A model generated the notes under the pieces. It was not told the DNA's origin and ran no database searches. It saw only the letters and a list, made by a program, of their open reading frames with translations. Below, piece after piece: positions 39,204 through 50,333 of a stretch of DNA of 64,000 nt. Made by a program: the position numbers and the translations under genes. Each line of letters starts with the position of its first letter. Position 1 is the first letter of the stretch. Source of the stretch: Mortierella sp. BCC40632 (taxonomy: Eukaryota; Mortierellomycota; Mortierellomycetes; Mortierellales; Mortierellaceae); assembly GCA_011634665.1 (NCBI GenBank), contig WAEK01000006.1, positions 1,073,001 through 1,137,000 of the forward strand, written 5' to 3'.

Positions 39204-39660
39204 GTGCTTTGAGATATTACCTTCTTAATAAGATTGGTGGTTAACATCAAAACATCTGTTTCGGGGGTGAATGACTGGACTGCTCCAAGATATCCAATGC
39301 TCTTGTAGAGAAACTTGGGTGAAGACATGACCTCAACCACATGGAAAGATGCCCACGACATGTCATAGCCCATCATTTGCAGCTATCGGTTATCGAGTGG
39401 ATCCAACAAGCACGCTGAGTTAGAGGATCACTATATTTGTGTGTGGGGGGAGACTTGCTCAAAATACGTCTTGTAGAGGATAAGGTGTAGCTTACATAAG
39501 TGAGCTTGGCAATGGCTTGAGCTTTCAGGTCAGCATCATTGCCTCTGAGCTCGCCTCGAATGTCAGCGATTTCTTTGGTGATGTATGCCTGTTCATTCTT
39601 CTTATTCTGGCGGATACCTCGAATTAGGTCCGTGAGAGTGTGAGCGAAGACGGCGTTCAT
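34827..39660 (-). CDS. APL5: AP-3 adaptor complex large subunit delta
   Basis: AP-3 delta is part of the heterotetrameric coat that sorts cargo from Golgi/endosomes to the vacuole. Exons 39660-39496, 39382-39221, 39103-38866, 38736-38597, 38472-38238, 38147-37690, 37585-37238, 37097-36693, 36579-35677 and 35573-34827; phases close, giving about 1,266 aa. The N-terminal trunk has the adaptin start (LTDLIRGIRQNKKNE), KLTYLQMMGYDMSWASFH and NQNLKYIGLLALTKILPTHP, typical of delta. The conserved linker NPVAPKAQKKVPVPEGLDLE is near-identical to animal delta, followed by KHDPYYIGD. A very Lys/Ser-rich hinge (about residues 740-930) leads to a beta-rich C-terminal ear. Start ATG at 39660 matches the family N-terminus. 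Confidence 0.96.
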
Positions 39661-40694
39661 GGCGATTAGAAAAATGAAAATCGACTGCTTCCTGCTCGAC
39701 CTGCTGGTACAACTTTAGCTGTAGCTGTTGCTGGTGATACTGTTTGACGTGGGAGAACGATCCAGTCAATCAGCGTGGCACTGTCAGTATCTCAAAGGAG
39801 GTGTTGGACTTGGGGAAGACGCGCTCGCTCTTTGAAGAGAAACAGAGAAGAGAGAAAGAGAGAGAGAGAAAGAGAAAGGGTTCTGATGTGTAAAGCCCCA
39901 CAGACCAACCACGGCGATGATGGAGAGTAGAAATGTCAATGCGACGTGTGTATACGGAGGAAGAGAGGAGACAATGTCGCGATGGTAGTTAAGGGGCCTT
40001 GAGCGGCAAATTTCCCCTCCTTCGATCGGTCGACATTACGCGACAGCATTGCCACTTGTGCCATCTCTTGTATTGGCAAAGTAACAGAGTGCTTGGGTCG
40101 CTGGGTGAACCCTAAGCAACAGGGCTCACGCAAGGCAGCTTTTCGAGAGCATTTGTTGCCCGAGGAACTCTGTTTGTTTCCTTGTATCCTTTGAAGAGAG
40201 GAAAGTCGCCCTCCTTTCTCCTCTTCATATTCTTCTTACTCCACCATGCCATACCATACCATGCCATGCCCTAAAGGGTAGTTTGTGTTGATCTTTCAAA
40301 GAAACACGTGGTGGCAATGCTTTCTTTTGTTGTGTTTGTGCGTGTTTGTGAGAGAAGGCGCGAAGGAGCTCCATTGACAAAAACCCTCAGGAGCATCTCT
40401 GAATCCACCTGACTGAATGCCGTGGGGCATTGCTGATGGCGGAGTAAAGCGATGAGGCGCGGTAAGATTAGACAATTACCAGGGAATGAGATGGAGGGCG
40501 AGGTGAACAAAATAAAAATAAAAGCTGTCTCTCCTCCCTTCTTCTCTCTTCTCTTCTCTCTTCTCTCTTCTCTCTTCTCTCTTCTCTCTTCTCTCTTCTC
40601 TCCTCTCCTCTCTCTTCTCTCTTCTCTCTTCTCTCCTTTCCCCGCTCTTCTCTCTCTGTCTCCCTCTCCTCCACCCGGCAACAGCAATCTCACA
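39661..40694. other. Divergent promoter region of AP-3 delta and Kelch gene 1
   Basis: Contains GAGA-rich sequence near the AP-3 delta start (39845-39880), repeated CCATAC/CCATGC units at 40243-40270, and an A/T-rich TATA-like stretch (40507-40524) followed by the pyrimidine tract that leads into Kelch gene 1. No gene seen. Confidence 0.5.
40528..40672 (+). promoter_or_regulatory. CT-rich leader with TCTCTTC repeats before Kelch gene 1
   Basis: About 145 nt nearly devoid of purines, made of TCTCT/CTTCT units, directly after an A/T-rich TATA-like stretch and ending about 25 nt before the ATG at 40695. Similar tracts precede Kelch gene 2 (43222-43300) and the decayed third copy (45530-45604). 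Likely core-promoter/leader sequence. Confidence 0.4.
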
Positions 40695-42563
40695 ATGGGT
40701 GGACGCCTTCCTCTCCCAAGTATCGCTCTTTTAAGCCTGTTCCTCCTTATCCTTGCCTTCTACCCTCACCACTACGCCAATGCCCAGAGTCCTGGCGCCC
40801 GAGCAAATCCATGCCTCTTTGCTTTCAACAACACTATCTACATCTTTGGAGGAAAGGTGAGGTTTACCGAACAACAGCAAAAAAAAAAGGTACGCTTTTG
40901 GCTGTGAGACTAACGCGCAATTGACCCGTTACGACTACCCCTGGACTTCTTCCTGCATTAGAGGACGGACGGAAGCAATCCTTTCATAAAATCCCCACTA
41001 CCATTCATATCTGCCCTCGCCAGCTCTTGGACCTCAATCCCCTTGCCAGCCGGAGGTGAGACCTGGGGAGACTCAATTGAGCCTGACCAAGCTCCTCAGA
41101 TGGGCTGTGCCAGCACAAAAAGTGGCAAGGCCTATCTCTTTGGAGGAACCGCTGGATTTGCAACTTACGATTTGGTAACTGGAACATGGTCCACAACTAC
41201 ACCTTCCTTCTCTGGAAAAGTCAATCTTGGCCACCTTAAGAACCAAGGCGTGGTATCGACTGTGACCCACCCTGACGGAACCACAATCTCAATTGCAACA
41301 AACACCGCCTACCTCAAATTCAATACAGTAACCAACTTGATCGACGGCCGACCACACTCAACTCCGGCTGGGTTCCATGGGCATTGTTTGACAGTGATTC
41401 CAAGCCTAGATCTGCCTGTAGCCTGTGGGGGGTCCTACCCTTTTAAGACCTACGATAACACCTGCTGGTCCTTCTCCCTCGATAGTAAGGCAGTACGATA
41501 TGGACCACCTATGCCAGCTCCGCAGGATGGGTGTGCCCTTATCCCCTATCAGGATGGTTTCTTCCTCATCCAGGGATACCTTTCTGACTATCACAACAAT
41601 ACCCCAGTAGACAGCGACCTCAACCCAACAATCTACCACCTCCCAAGTAACAACAGTCCGACATGGACTCCTATCACAAAACTCAATGCAGGCATGTTTA
41701 CGGTCCGCACTTATCCTCAGGTACTTGTTATGCCAGGGACCAACATTGCCATTATCTATGGAGGCTCTTCGCCGCGTGGACAGATACGCAGCGACATCAA
41801 TCTCATCGACCTCACCACTCTGACATGGTCACCCCGAGTGGACCCTGTTAAGGAACTCTATGTCTCACAAACATCATCGCCTTCAACCCCCACATCGAAA
41901 CCCGGGAACGAGCCACCGACGACAGGACCAGGAGATTCGACTAAACCGGCCGGGAGTAATAGTACTGGAGCCATTATTGGAGGATCTGTTGGAGCAGCAG
42001 CGATAGTGTGCATCACATTAGCAGTGGCCTACTTCATCCATCGACGTGGAAAACGTGCACCAAAGGCCAATCCAAAAGATGATCCCGAAGAGAGCTTGCA
42101 GCTTGCGCAGGTAAGGACGCGTTCATTCGGAGGGGCGGGGAGCTGACCAAAAGGGAAAGGAGAGGGCTATTTCGATGATCTTTTGTATTAGAAATTGGTC
42201 CTTCACTGATTCATATTATCTGGTATGACTCTACTTAAACTTTGACTATCACCATAGAATCTATATGACAATAGGCAGGGTGGGCCCGTCAGCGACAACG
42301 ACAACAACGGTAACAATGGCTTCACTCCAGGAGAGATATATACTGTCTCCCAGACACCAGGATGGACAGATGGTAATCAGGTCAAGTCGAATCGAAGCTC
42401 CAGTAACCCAGTACCAATCGTGTATTCAAGTGGGTTTGTATCTCCAAAACAACGCATTAGCACGGTTCAGGACATGGGCCACAATGACAATTCGATGTAC
42501 GATCAGTCAACTCCTCCTCCTCGGAACCCACAAGTAGCTTCCAGCACAGACTACCATTATTGA
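40695..42563 (+). CDS. Kelch-type beta-propeller membrane protein, copy 1
   Basis: Exons 40695-40856, 40962-42110 and 42258-42563, all phase 0, giving about 538 aa. An N-terminal signal peptide (LALLSLF-type core, cleavage near YANAQ) is followed by a Kelch/galactose-oxidase-like propeller: blades repeat as FNNTIYIFGGK, SGKAYLFGGTAGFATYD-W, and IAIIYGG with W in the strand after. A Ser/Thr/Pro linker leads to a single membrane helix (~391-413, GGSVGAAAIVCITLAVAYF), a basic stop-transfer (HRRGKR), and a ~125-residue cytoplasmic tail rich in Asn/Ser. Predicted type I surface protein; ligand unknown. A tandem paralogue follows with identical intron positions. Expansions of such genes are common in Mortierella-like fungi, from general knowledge. 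Confidence 0.85.
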
Positions 42564-43319
42564 GTGGTCTACTGGTGATTTGGTTTGCTAAAGATACCAT
42601 ACTTAGTTTTTGTTGTTTTTTGCTTCAGAAAAAAAAAAAAAAAAAGCAACCATAGAAATTTTGTAAGGAATGGATAATGATTCTTCCGAGACGATTGGGG
42701 GCGACAACAGTATTACTTTTTTTTTTTTTTTTTTTTTCAAAAGCTGAACTCGTTTTGTCATATTGGCCAAAGCAACAGAGCGTTTGCGATATGTGGGTCG
42801 TGAGCCTAATGAGTGGTTCGGTCTCCAAGGACAAGAGAAAAAAAAAAAGGAGCGGTTGCCCTCGAGAGCATTTTATCAGTGCTGGAGGAAATCGGTCTGT
42901 ATTCCAGTGTGCTTAGAGAGCGTGTCCCCCTTCTCCTCTCTTTTCTCCTTCTCCTTCTCTTTTTTCTCCTCTTCCTCATTTCCCCCCAAGGGTGATTTGT
43001 GTTAGTTTTGTAAATGAGCACCTGCTTCCTTTGGGTCAATGTGAAGACGTAGAGAAAGAGAGAGTGTGTGATTCATGGGCAAGATCCACATGAGCATCCG
43101 ATACAATGGCGTTGGATGTTGATAGTCGAGTAGGGAGCGTTTAGGCGTGGCAAGATTAGTCGTGGCCGGGGAGATGTAGTAAACGAGAGAGGAAATCCAT
43201 TAAGTTGCGTTCACACGTACTATTTCTCTTTTCTCTTTCTCTCTTATAGTGTTCTCTTCCTCCCACTCCACTTTCTCCCACCCTTCTTCTCCTTCTCCAC
43301 CCCTCACAACAGTCTCCTG
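42564..43319. other. Spacer between Kelch copies 1 and 2
   Basis: Contains A17 and T20 tracts (42629-42645 and 42717-42737) and CT-rich leader sequence before copy 2. Sequence around 42760-42850 resembles that at 45200-45260 only loosely (the shared feature is the T tract followed by a purine-rich part). No gene seen. Confidence 0.45.
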
Positions 43320-44720
43320 ATGGGAAGATACTACTCCCCCTCATACTTAACTCTTATTTGGTTCGCTCTAGTCCTAGCCTGCTACCCTTACCAATACACC
43401 AATGCCTTGGACCCTGGCGCTCGAGCAAATGCATGCTTCTTTGCCTTCAACAACACTCTCTACATCTTTGGAGGAAAGGTAAGGTCGACAAAAATTAAAA
43501 GACCGTTTTAGGAAGACTCTTGGCTGTGAGACCAACACAATAACTCGTGACGGCCACCCTTGATTCCTTCTTGTATTAGAGATTGGATGGAAGCAGCCCA
43601 TTCTTAAGCTCCCCACTACCACTCGTTTTTGGTCTCGCCAGTAATTGGACCTCAATTCCCTTACCAAAAGGGGGTGAGGCCTGGGGGGACGCCAGGGAGT
43701 TTGGTCAAGCTCCTCAAATAGGTTGTGCCAGCACAAAGAGTGGCAAGGCCTATTTCTTTGGGGGAGCCGCTGGGTTTGTATCCTACGACTTGGTGTCTGG
43801 AGAATGGTCCACAACTACACCCCTCTTCTCTGAGAGAGTTAGTCTCGGCAACCTAAAGGATCAGTCCGTAGTATCAGCCGCGACTCACCCTGACGGAAAC
43901 ACAATCTCAATTGTAACAAACACCGCCTACCTCAAGTTCAATGCAGTAACCAACTCGATCGACGGCCGGCCACACTCAACTCCGGTTGGGTTCCATGACT
44001 CTTGCTTGACAGTGATTCCAAATCTGGACCTGCCTGTAGCCTGTGGGGGGTTCGTCCCCGGTATGAACTACTCGAACATCTGCTCATCCTTCTCCCTGGA
44101 TAGTGGGCCAACAAGGCACGGGCCACCCATGCCAGTTCCGCAGTATGGATGCACCCTTCTCCCCTATCAGGATGGTTTCTTCCTCGTCCCAGGATATGTT
44201 AATTATTATCAAAACAAACGCCCATCGGACCGTGACATCAACCCAATAATTTACTTCCTTGAAAGCAACCTGACATGGACTCCCATCACAAACCTCAACA
44301 CAGGCATGTTCACGGTCCGCACCCATTCTCAGGCACTCGTTATGCCAGGGACCAACACGGCTATCGTCTATGGAGGACAGGTACCGCTGGGAATAATACG
44401 CAGTGAATTTCATCTCATCGACCTCTCTACTCTGATGTGGTCGACACGAGTGGACCCTATTCAGGAACTCTACGTCATTGCAACACCATCGCTGGCGAGT
44501 AGGCCAACGATGACAGGGACAGGGATAAGAGATTCGACTATATCAATCGACAGAATTGCGATCATTGCTGGGGGAGCCGTTGGAGCTGTAGCTGTGATAG
44601 CTATCACGGCAGGGGTGACTTTTCTTATCCTACACTGTGGAAAACGCACTCAGGTGCCCAATTCAAACGATTACAACAATGAAAATCTACAGCTTGCTCA
44701 GGTAAGAACGTGTACATTTT

Positions 44721-44753
<33 letters not shown>

Positions 44754-45143
44754 CAGTGAGGGAGGAGGGATTCTTATTCATGTCTCCCGGAATGATCCTC
44801 ATTTCAACTTTGACCTCGACAATGGTAGAGTTTATACAGCAATAGCCAGAGTAGACTCAACAGTTACAGAAACAGCAACAGCTCGAGAGACAACTCCATA
44901 TTTCCAGGAGAGATATACGTTCCTTCTCAAAAGTCAGAATGTCCTTTCAGTAATCAGGTCACACCGGCTCAAGGCACCGAAAACCTAGCTCCTATCATAT
45001 ATTTAACTACCGCTGGGTTTAACAATCCAAGTCAACGTACAGTTCAGGACATGAGTAGAAATAGCGACTCTCTATTCGATCGACCGGCTACTCCTCCTCG
45101 GGACCCACAAACGGCGCCCAGCTCAGGAAGAAACCATGTTTGA
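43320..45143 (+). CDS. Kelch-type beta-propeller membrane protein, copy 2
   Basis: Exons 43320-43478, 43580-44701 and 44829-45143, all phase 0, giving about 531 aa. Same plan as copy 1: signal peptide ending near YTNA, the shared start of the mature protein (DPGARANACFFAFNN), propeller blades with IFGGK, KAYFFGGAAGFVSYD and TAIVYGG, one membrane helix (IIAGGAVGAVAVIAITAGVT) and an Asn/Ser-rich tail. Both introns sit after the same codons (GGK and LQLAQ) as in copy 1. The third-exon intron contains a 24-nt A tract. Paralogue of copy 1 by tandem duplication; the tails are the most diverged part. Confidence 0.85.
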
Positions 45144-45651
45144 GTAGCCTATAGGGCGATTTTACCATAGATATCTTTTTTTTTTTTTTTTTAAGAGTTA
45201 CGCTTGTTTACCATGTTGTGGGCATGAGCCCAGTCAGATGCTCAGAGATCGAGGAGGAGAGTGAATAAAGGAGCGCTTGCTCTTCAACTGCATTTGGCAC
45301 TGCTCAAGGGACTTCTTCTTCTCCCCATCCTCCACATCCTCAAGTGTAGCCTTTTGCAAACGATCAATCGAAGGTCGTTCTTCCCTTTTGTCGATGAGAG
45401 GAAGAGAGAGAGAGAGAGAGAAACTACACCCTCTCCATCTTGAGCATCTCCTTGCGATTGCATGGTGCAACAGAATCGAGTGCGTTGAAGCATGGATGGA
45501 CGAGAGGTGCAAATCCATTAGTGCTGCGTTCACTCTCTCGCTCTCCTTTCACTCTCTCACCCTTTTAGCATTCTCCTTCGCCTCTCCCCTTTTCTCTTCT
45601 CCTTAGCTCAACTAAACGATCCCCCTGAAAAGAAGGCGCTACCTGCCCTCA
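45144..45651. other. Spacer between Kelch copy 2 and the decayed copy 3
   Basis: T15 tract at 45178-45192 and a GAGAGA block at 45403-45420, then CT-rich sequence resembling the leaders of copies 1 and 2. No gene seen. Confidence 0.45.
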
Positions 45652-46592
45652 TGCATTGCCCTTTTGCCGTCCTCGCATGCTGCCCCTAACACACATATAC
45701 CTTAGACCCTGGCATTCGAGTAAATGTATTCTTCTTTGCTTTCAACAACACTCTCTATATCTTTAAAGGAAAGGTAAGGTTTGCCGAACAAAACAGAAAA
45801 ATCGTTCTAAGGCACATTTTTGGCTGCAAGACTAATGCACAATTGGCCTGTCAGGGCCGCCCTCTATCATTAAAGGTCAGACGGAAGCAATCCCTTCAGT
45901 AATAGGCTACCGGTGTACGGCCACTTATGCCAGCTTCGCAGGATGGATATGCCTTTCCCCCCTCTCAGGATGCTTTCTTCCTCGTCCAGGGATACTTTTC
46001 AGACTAGCATAACAATACCCCAACAGACGGCGACCTCAGCCTAACAATCTTTGTCCTCCCTAGTAACAACAGCCTGACATGAACCTCCATCTCAAAACTA
46101 AAAACGGGAGTGTTTACGATCAGCTCTCATTTTCAAGCACTCGTTGTACCGGATACCAACACGATCACCATCATTGGAGGAAAAGAGTTTGAATTGATGG
46201 GCAACAACTTTAATCTCATCTGCCTCGCCACTCTGGCGTGCTCAGCACGAGTGAATCCTACTAATGGGTAGACCAGCAAGAGTAGGGATAGGGATAGGGG
46301 ATTCAACTATTCCAACCGACAATATTGCGACCTACAACTTGCGTTTTCTTTTTTTTTTTTTTTTTTTTTTTTTTTTCTCGATCGTTCATTTTAGTGACTG
46401 GTTCATTTTTGCATAACTTTCATAGTATGGCCTATATAGCTCTTACTCCTGCATGCTTAGAATTTGTACGACAATAGCCAGAGTAGACTCGATAGCAACA
46501 ACAACAACAGCAGCAGCAGCAGCAGCAGCAACAGTGCCTCTCAAATGTCTCAATGGACAACAGGTAGCAATCAATTCAACAGGTTGACTTGA
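45652..46592 (+). pseudogene. Third Kelch-type copy, decayed
   Basis: The mature N-terminus is recognisable (LDPGIRVNVFFFAFNN, then IFKGK at the same exon-1 donor). After a gap that removes the first propeller half, the frame resumes with PASQDGYAF, FFLVQGYFSD followed by a stop, NTPTDGDL, LPSNNSLT followed by a stop, and a blade with TITIIGG. The third exon is represented by NLYDNSQSRLDSNNNN followed by an AGC (Ser) repeat at 46511-46531. Membrane helix is lost. At least three in-frame stops and a large deletion make it non-functional. Confidence 0.75.
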
Positions 46593-46847
46593 AACGCTCG
46601 TCACTCAAGATCAATTGAGCGTTCGACCTTTGAGATTAAGTCTCTGGGTCGGACACCTTTTCACACGGTTCCGGAAATGACTTGCCATAAGCGACTTTTT
46701 ATTCCATGGTTACGTTTGGTTTGAGACACCCCCATCGGGATCTTTAAGCAACGTCCTCTTCAACTCTCAAAAAGATGCATCGAATATCCTACTGTGATAT
46801 CTGAGAAAAAAAATCACTACTGGCTCTGCGGATAAAAATGATCGGAC

Positions 46848-46886
<39 letters not shown>

Positions 46887-46919
46887 CTTTAAAGATTTCA
46901 GAGGAAAGAAAAGGCCTGA
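46593..46919. other. Spacer between the Kelch relic and the mobile-element region
   Basis: Mostly unassigned AT-rich sequence ending in a 36-nt A tract (46849-46884). Confidence 0.4.
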
Positions 46920-46958
46920 CTACAGTCCGGCGTCAAAAGGTGTACAGCTTTTGACACT
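46920..46958 (+). repeat. Left arm of a 39-nt inverted match
   Basis: Matches the reverse complement of 61285-61323 at 33 of 39 positions by hand alignment, starting CTACAGT on both. It contains an internal dyad, GTCAAAAG-8 nt-CTTTTGAC. It may be a terminal inverted repeat of a transposon or a shared coding fragment; see the finding. No target-site duplication seen. Confidence 0.5.
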
Positions 46959-46974
46959 CCTCTCCAACAAATTG

Positions 46975-48601
46975 ATTGGCTACTGAAAAATATTCCTCCA
47001 AACAAAAAATTAAAAAATTTAGCCATGTACCTGTGGGATTGCTGTGTCACAAATGAAGGACGGAGATCCTTGTCGTCTGAAGTCAGGTAGGTCCGTTGGG
47101 AAAGGGGATTGCACAGACAGATATACGCAACCCGTCTTACTTTGCCACCCCACTTTGCCCACCTCTTACCACTATACATACTTTAATAAAGCAGACTTGC
47201 TTGCACTTTCTTGGTCACCTTTTCTGTTGCAATCATCTCCGAAGGGCTGGGCTGTCCGCTTTCGCGGAGCTGGCTTTTGCACACAACAACATAAATGGGA
47301 TCAAATAAGCCCTTTGAAGAGTCTTTTTTTTTTTTTTTTTTTTTTTTTGATCGCTTGCATCAACCCTTCGTAGCCACGACAGCCGACCTGGAGAGTCACT
47401 AGCCTAGTCATTTTGGCACCAAGTGGTGCACTGTCTCCCTGTTGGCTGTAGGATTATTTTTTTCTTCTTCTTCTAAAGTGGGATAGAGTTTTTCTAATCT
47501 CCTCTTTTGACACTCTGTAGGTGATTCTGATACAGTCAGCCAAGTACAAGAAGCGATGGCAGAAGAAGAGGACGACATGGACACCAGCATGCAGTCGATC
47601 CAACCCGGAGATATTAGCGTGGAGCTGGAAGGATCCTATGGTGCAGGAGGGAAAGCAAATGAATGTCGGTTCCCGAAACGCAGACCCAACAAGAATACCC
47701 TGGAAAAGATGAGGTTACCGAGATCTCACAAGATCACCTCCGCGCGGATCAATGACATTTCATTTTCCAAAAAGCACCAACGGAGCCGAGAAAAAGATTT
47801 AAAAGCGGATTGAGCAGCACAAATGGCTCTGAACGAGATATCGAAGGAAGAGAACAACCTGAAGCGGGCGTTGACAGCAGAAGAGATAAAGAAAGCACAG
47901 AGAGTTCGACACAAGCAACGTAGTCCCTTACTGGCGTTCTATCAGTCCAAGGCTGCCAAAAAAAAAAAAAAAAAAACAAAGTATCTGCGGACAAGTAGAG
48001 CATGGGCCATTCTTGCAGCCGATGAACGGCAGTTCGTATGTCGCAATGGCAGTGAAGTAGGACCAACATCAAGCGAAACAGGTCCATCGGACACAGGGGG
48101 TGTCTCGCCGGTGGATGGCTACTGCAGCGACTGCAAAAGACATCATCTTCCAAGAGGCATAGGAGTGGAGCCATTTGAGCATGTCGCTGAATGTCCCAAA
48201 AAGAAAACGGTTGTGCTTCCGATTATGCTCACGGGGACAGCGGGGACATGTGTGGGGTCTAGGATAGGAGGACATGCACGACATGGAGGCAACAAGTTGC
48301 GAAAGGAACATGGTCGGTACTGTCCCGTGTCGATGACGGACGAGTATCAGACGAGCAAGACATGCGTGTTTTGCTTTCAACGAATGGAGTTTGCACGGTC
48401 GAGGAGGATAGTGAAGGGTGTGACGAAGATGGTGAGGGTCCATGGTGCTGTGGAGTGCGTTAACCTAGAGTGTCCTTCATTCAAGGCCCGCTACACGATG
48501 AAGGGACGAGACCAGAGTGCGGCGATGGCGATAGCAATCTCGGGCGCCAATTCTACTCGACCAGAACCCACTCCCACCATTCTCAAGGTCCTCTCTTGAC
48601 G
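46975..48601 (+). pseudogene. Fanzor-like (eukaryotic TnpB homologue) relic, copy A
   Basis: Fanzors are RNA-guided nucleases related to TnpB, carried by eukaryotic transposons. An upstream open block (46960-47091: IDWLLKNIPPNKKLKNLA, MYLWDCCVTNEGRR) ends at a donor-like GTAGGT. After about 430 nt, exon-like sequence resumes at a CTGTAG acceptor (47520). Downstream the C-terminal half has ITSARINDISFSKKHQRSRE, then the conserved end: SMTDEYQTSKTC (RuvC-II Glu), a zinc ribbon C-V-F-C ... C-V-N-L-E-C, and GRDQSAAMAIA (RuvC-III Asp). A 258-codon frame at 47823-48599 is open only because an A tract replaced normal sequence and shifted the frame. RuvC-I is not identifiable. Two or more frameshifts relative to copy B; non-functional as read. 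Confidence 0.7.
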
Positions 48602-49874
48602 ATGTTCTTTCCGCAATCCAAGAACGCCAGTCAAATACTGGATCGAAACAGCCTCCAACATCTATGCAGATGCAATGATGGCCCCCCGGCAGAGTCGGGA
48701 CAATGGTGAGTACAAAAATCTCTTTTGCATGCATTCTTTTCTTCCTCTTGCTGTATGATCTAATTTTTTAATTTTTTGTTTGCCATAATATTTGAGTAGA
48801 CCCATTTTATTATTGATGTAATGAACGCAGGCCCGTCTTCCCCGACCTTCCACGGGAACATGCGACTCCTTTCTCCTAAGGAAGATCCTAGATAGGTGAT
48901 CGGGCAGCACGTTCAGTACACCAGGACAGTGAACTATTTCAAAATCAAAATCGAGAATAGTATCCAGCCAGGAGATCAACATGGGAGTCATCTCCTTCTT
49001 GTCACGAATGCACACTAGGCTTTGTGGTCAGTGAAGAGAGTGAATCTCGTACCCTACAAATAAGAGTGAAAGCGTTTCAACGTAAAGATAATGGCTAACA
49101 GCCCCTTTTTGCGGTCGAATAGTTTCTCTCGGACGGTTGAAGAGACCGCGAGCGGCAAGGGCGATGTACTTCTTGAGACCCTTGTCATCAATTGACAAAA
49201 GACTCCTGCTACACCTCCATTTGACGCGTCAGTGGCAGCGTAAAAGGGCCTGGTGTAATCAGGAAAACACATCACCAATGCACCCTTGAGCAAGTCCTTA
49301 AGATCCTGGAATGCATTGGATTCCTTCTCTGACCACTCTTCAAGTAGCCGAGGGTTGTTCCGATGCTTTTCCAGTGGGGCAGCTACCCTAGAGATCATCG
49401 GCATGTAGTCCCGGAAGTAATTGAATGTGCCTAAAAAGTGCTGCAATTGCGTGTTCGTGGTGGAAGGAGCCCATTCATCAATGTTGTCAATCTTAGCAAG
49501 ATTGACACGGATCCCTTCCGTAGACACAACAAAGCCTAACGGTTTGAGCTCCGTTTTGAAAAAGTTACATTTTGACTCATTCAAAATCAAACGTGCTTCG
49601 TTCAAACGTTGGAGTACAATCTGCACATGGGTAGCATGCTCCTCGTAGCTTGCCGAAAAAACAACAATGTCATCAATAAACACTCTCGCGAATGGTAGGT
49701 CCCCTAACAATAAGGACATGACTCTCTGAAAGATACTAGGCAGAGTTTTGATGCCAAAGGGAGCGCCCTGGAAGGCGTACTGTCTACCCCTCCATGTGAA
49801 AGCTGTCTTGTGCCGATCCTCCTCTGCGATTTTAAAGCGATGATACGCCTTGCGCAAATCGATAGTGGAGAACG
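46975..49874. repeat. Segmental duplication, copy A (2.9 kb)
   Basis: Nearly identical to 57582-60484 over its whole length, same orientation, offset about 10.6 kb. Differences are mainly short indels, several of them in homopolymers, plus a block at 47959-47976 where copy B has GACCGGCGCACAC and copy A has an A tract. Carries a Fanzor-like relic (+) and a Ty3-type reverse transcriptase (-). Flanking sequences diverge abruptly at both ends. Confidence 0.95.
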
Positions 49875-50060
49875 CACGACTTCCACTCAAATCTCGGAAG
49901 ATATCCTTGATGAGAGGCAGTTCAAACTTATCTTCTTCCAAAAGAGCATTGAGTCGACGCGGGTCGAGGAAAGACCTAAAGTCGGTCTTCTTTCCAAGAT
50001 AAGGGGATGTTGAAAGGTGACCTTTCCTTCAGATGAACAATGGTGTCGATCTCACCTGTG
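48662..50060 (-). pseudogene. Ty3-type reverse transcriptase/RNase H fragment, copy A
   Basis: Minus-strand segments: IDTIVHLKERSPF (about 50030-50060), KTDFRSFLDPRRLNALLEED, then the reverse transcriptase with TFSTIDLRKAYHRFKIAEED-type fingers, QGAPFGIKTLPSIFQRVM and VFIDDIVVFS (the F-x-D-D active site), and the RNase H region (ATDASNGGVAGVFCQ, FTDHKA, HCPGVLNVLPDHLSR). No protease, integrase or LTR is recognisable. Broken by a TAG at 49054-49056 shared with copy B, by compensating indels near 49150-49200, by one near 49017, and by a frameshift before KTDFRS. It extends about 190 nt further upstream than copy B. Confidence 0.85.
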
Positions 50061-50156
50061 CACACCCTGCCAAGATGTCCCTAGGTCGCTGTTCCACGAC
50101 ATCCAAATCCAAGAGTTGTCATGACAGCAGAGGGTGTCCCTTCGTCTGTAACAAGA

Positions 50157-50179
50157 TTGGAAGCATTTTTTGCTTCCAA
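50157..50179. repeat. Hairpin at the left edge of the piggyBac-like element
   Basis: Perfect 9-bp stem TTGGAAGCA / TGCTTCCAA with a TTTTT loop. A nearly identical palindrome occurs at 52426-52445, on the other side of the transposase. Confidence 0.7.
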
Positions 50180-50333
50180 TTTGTTAATGCCCATCAAAAT
50201 CGAGAATTTTTAAATGAGTACTGAGGAGCTGGCATCCCATCTGGGGCCACGATTTATTTTTTCATTTATTCTTCAAATCTGACAGTATCTTGCATTGATA
50301 TTAGGGCGGTACTTCTCGTTGGAGGGTGGCGCT

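Noticed and set aside
46898..47179. Minus-strand frames at the starts of both duplicated segments
   Set aside because: They are the reverse of the Fanzor-like upstream block; identical in both copies only because the DNA is duplicated.
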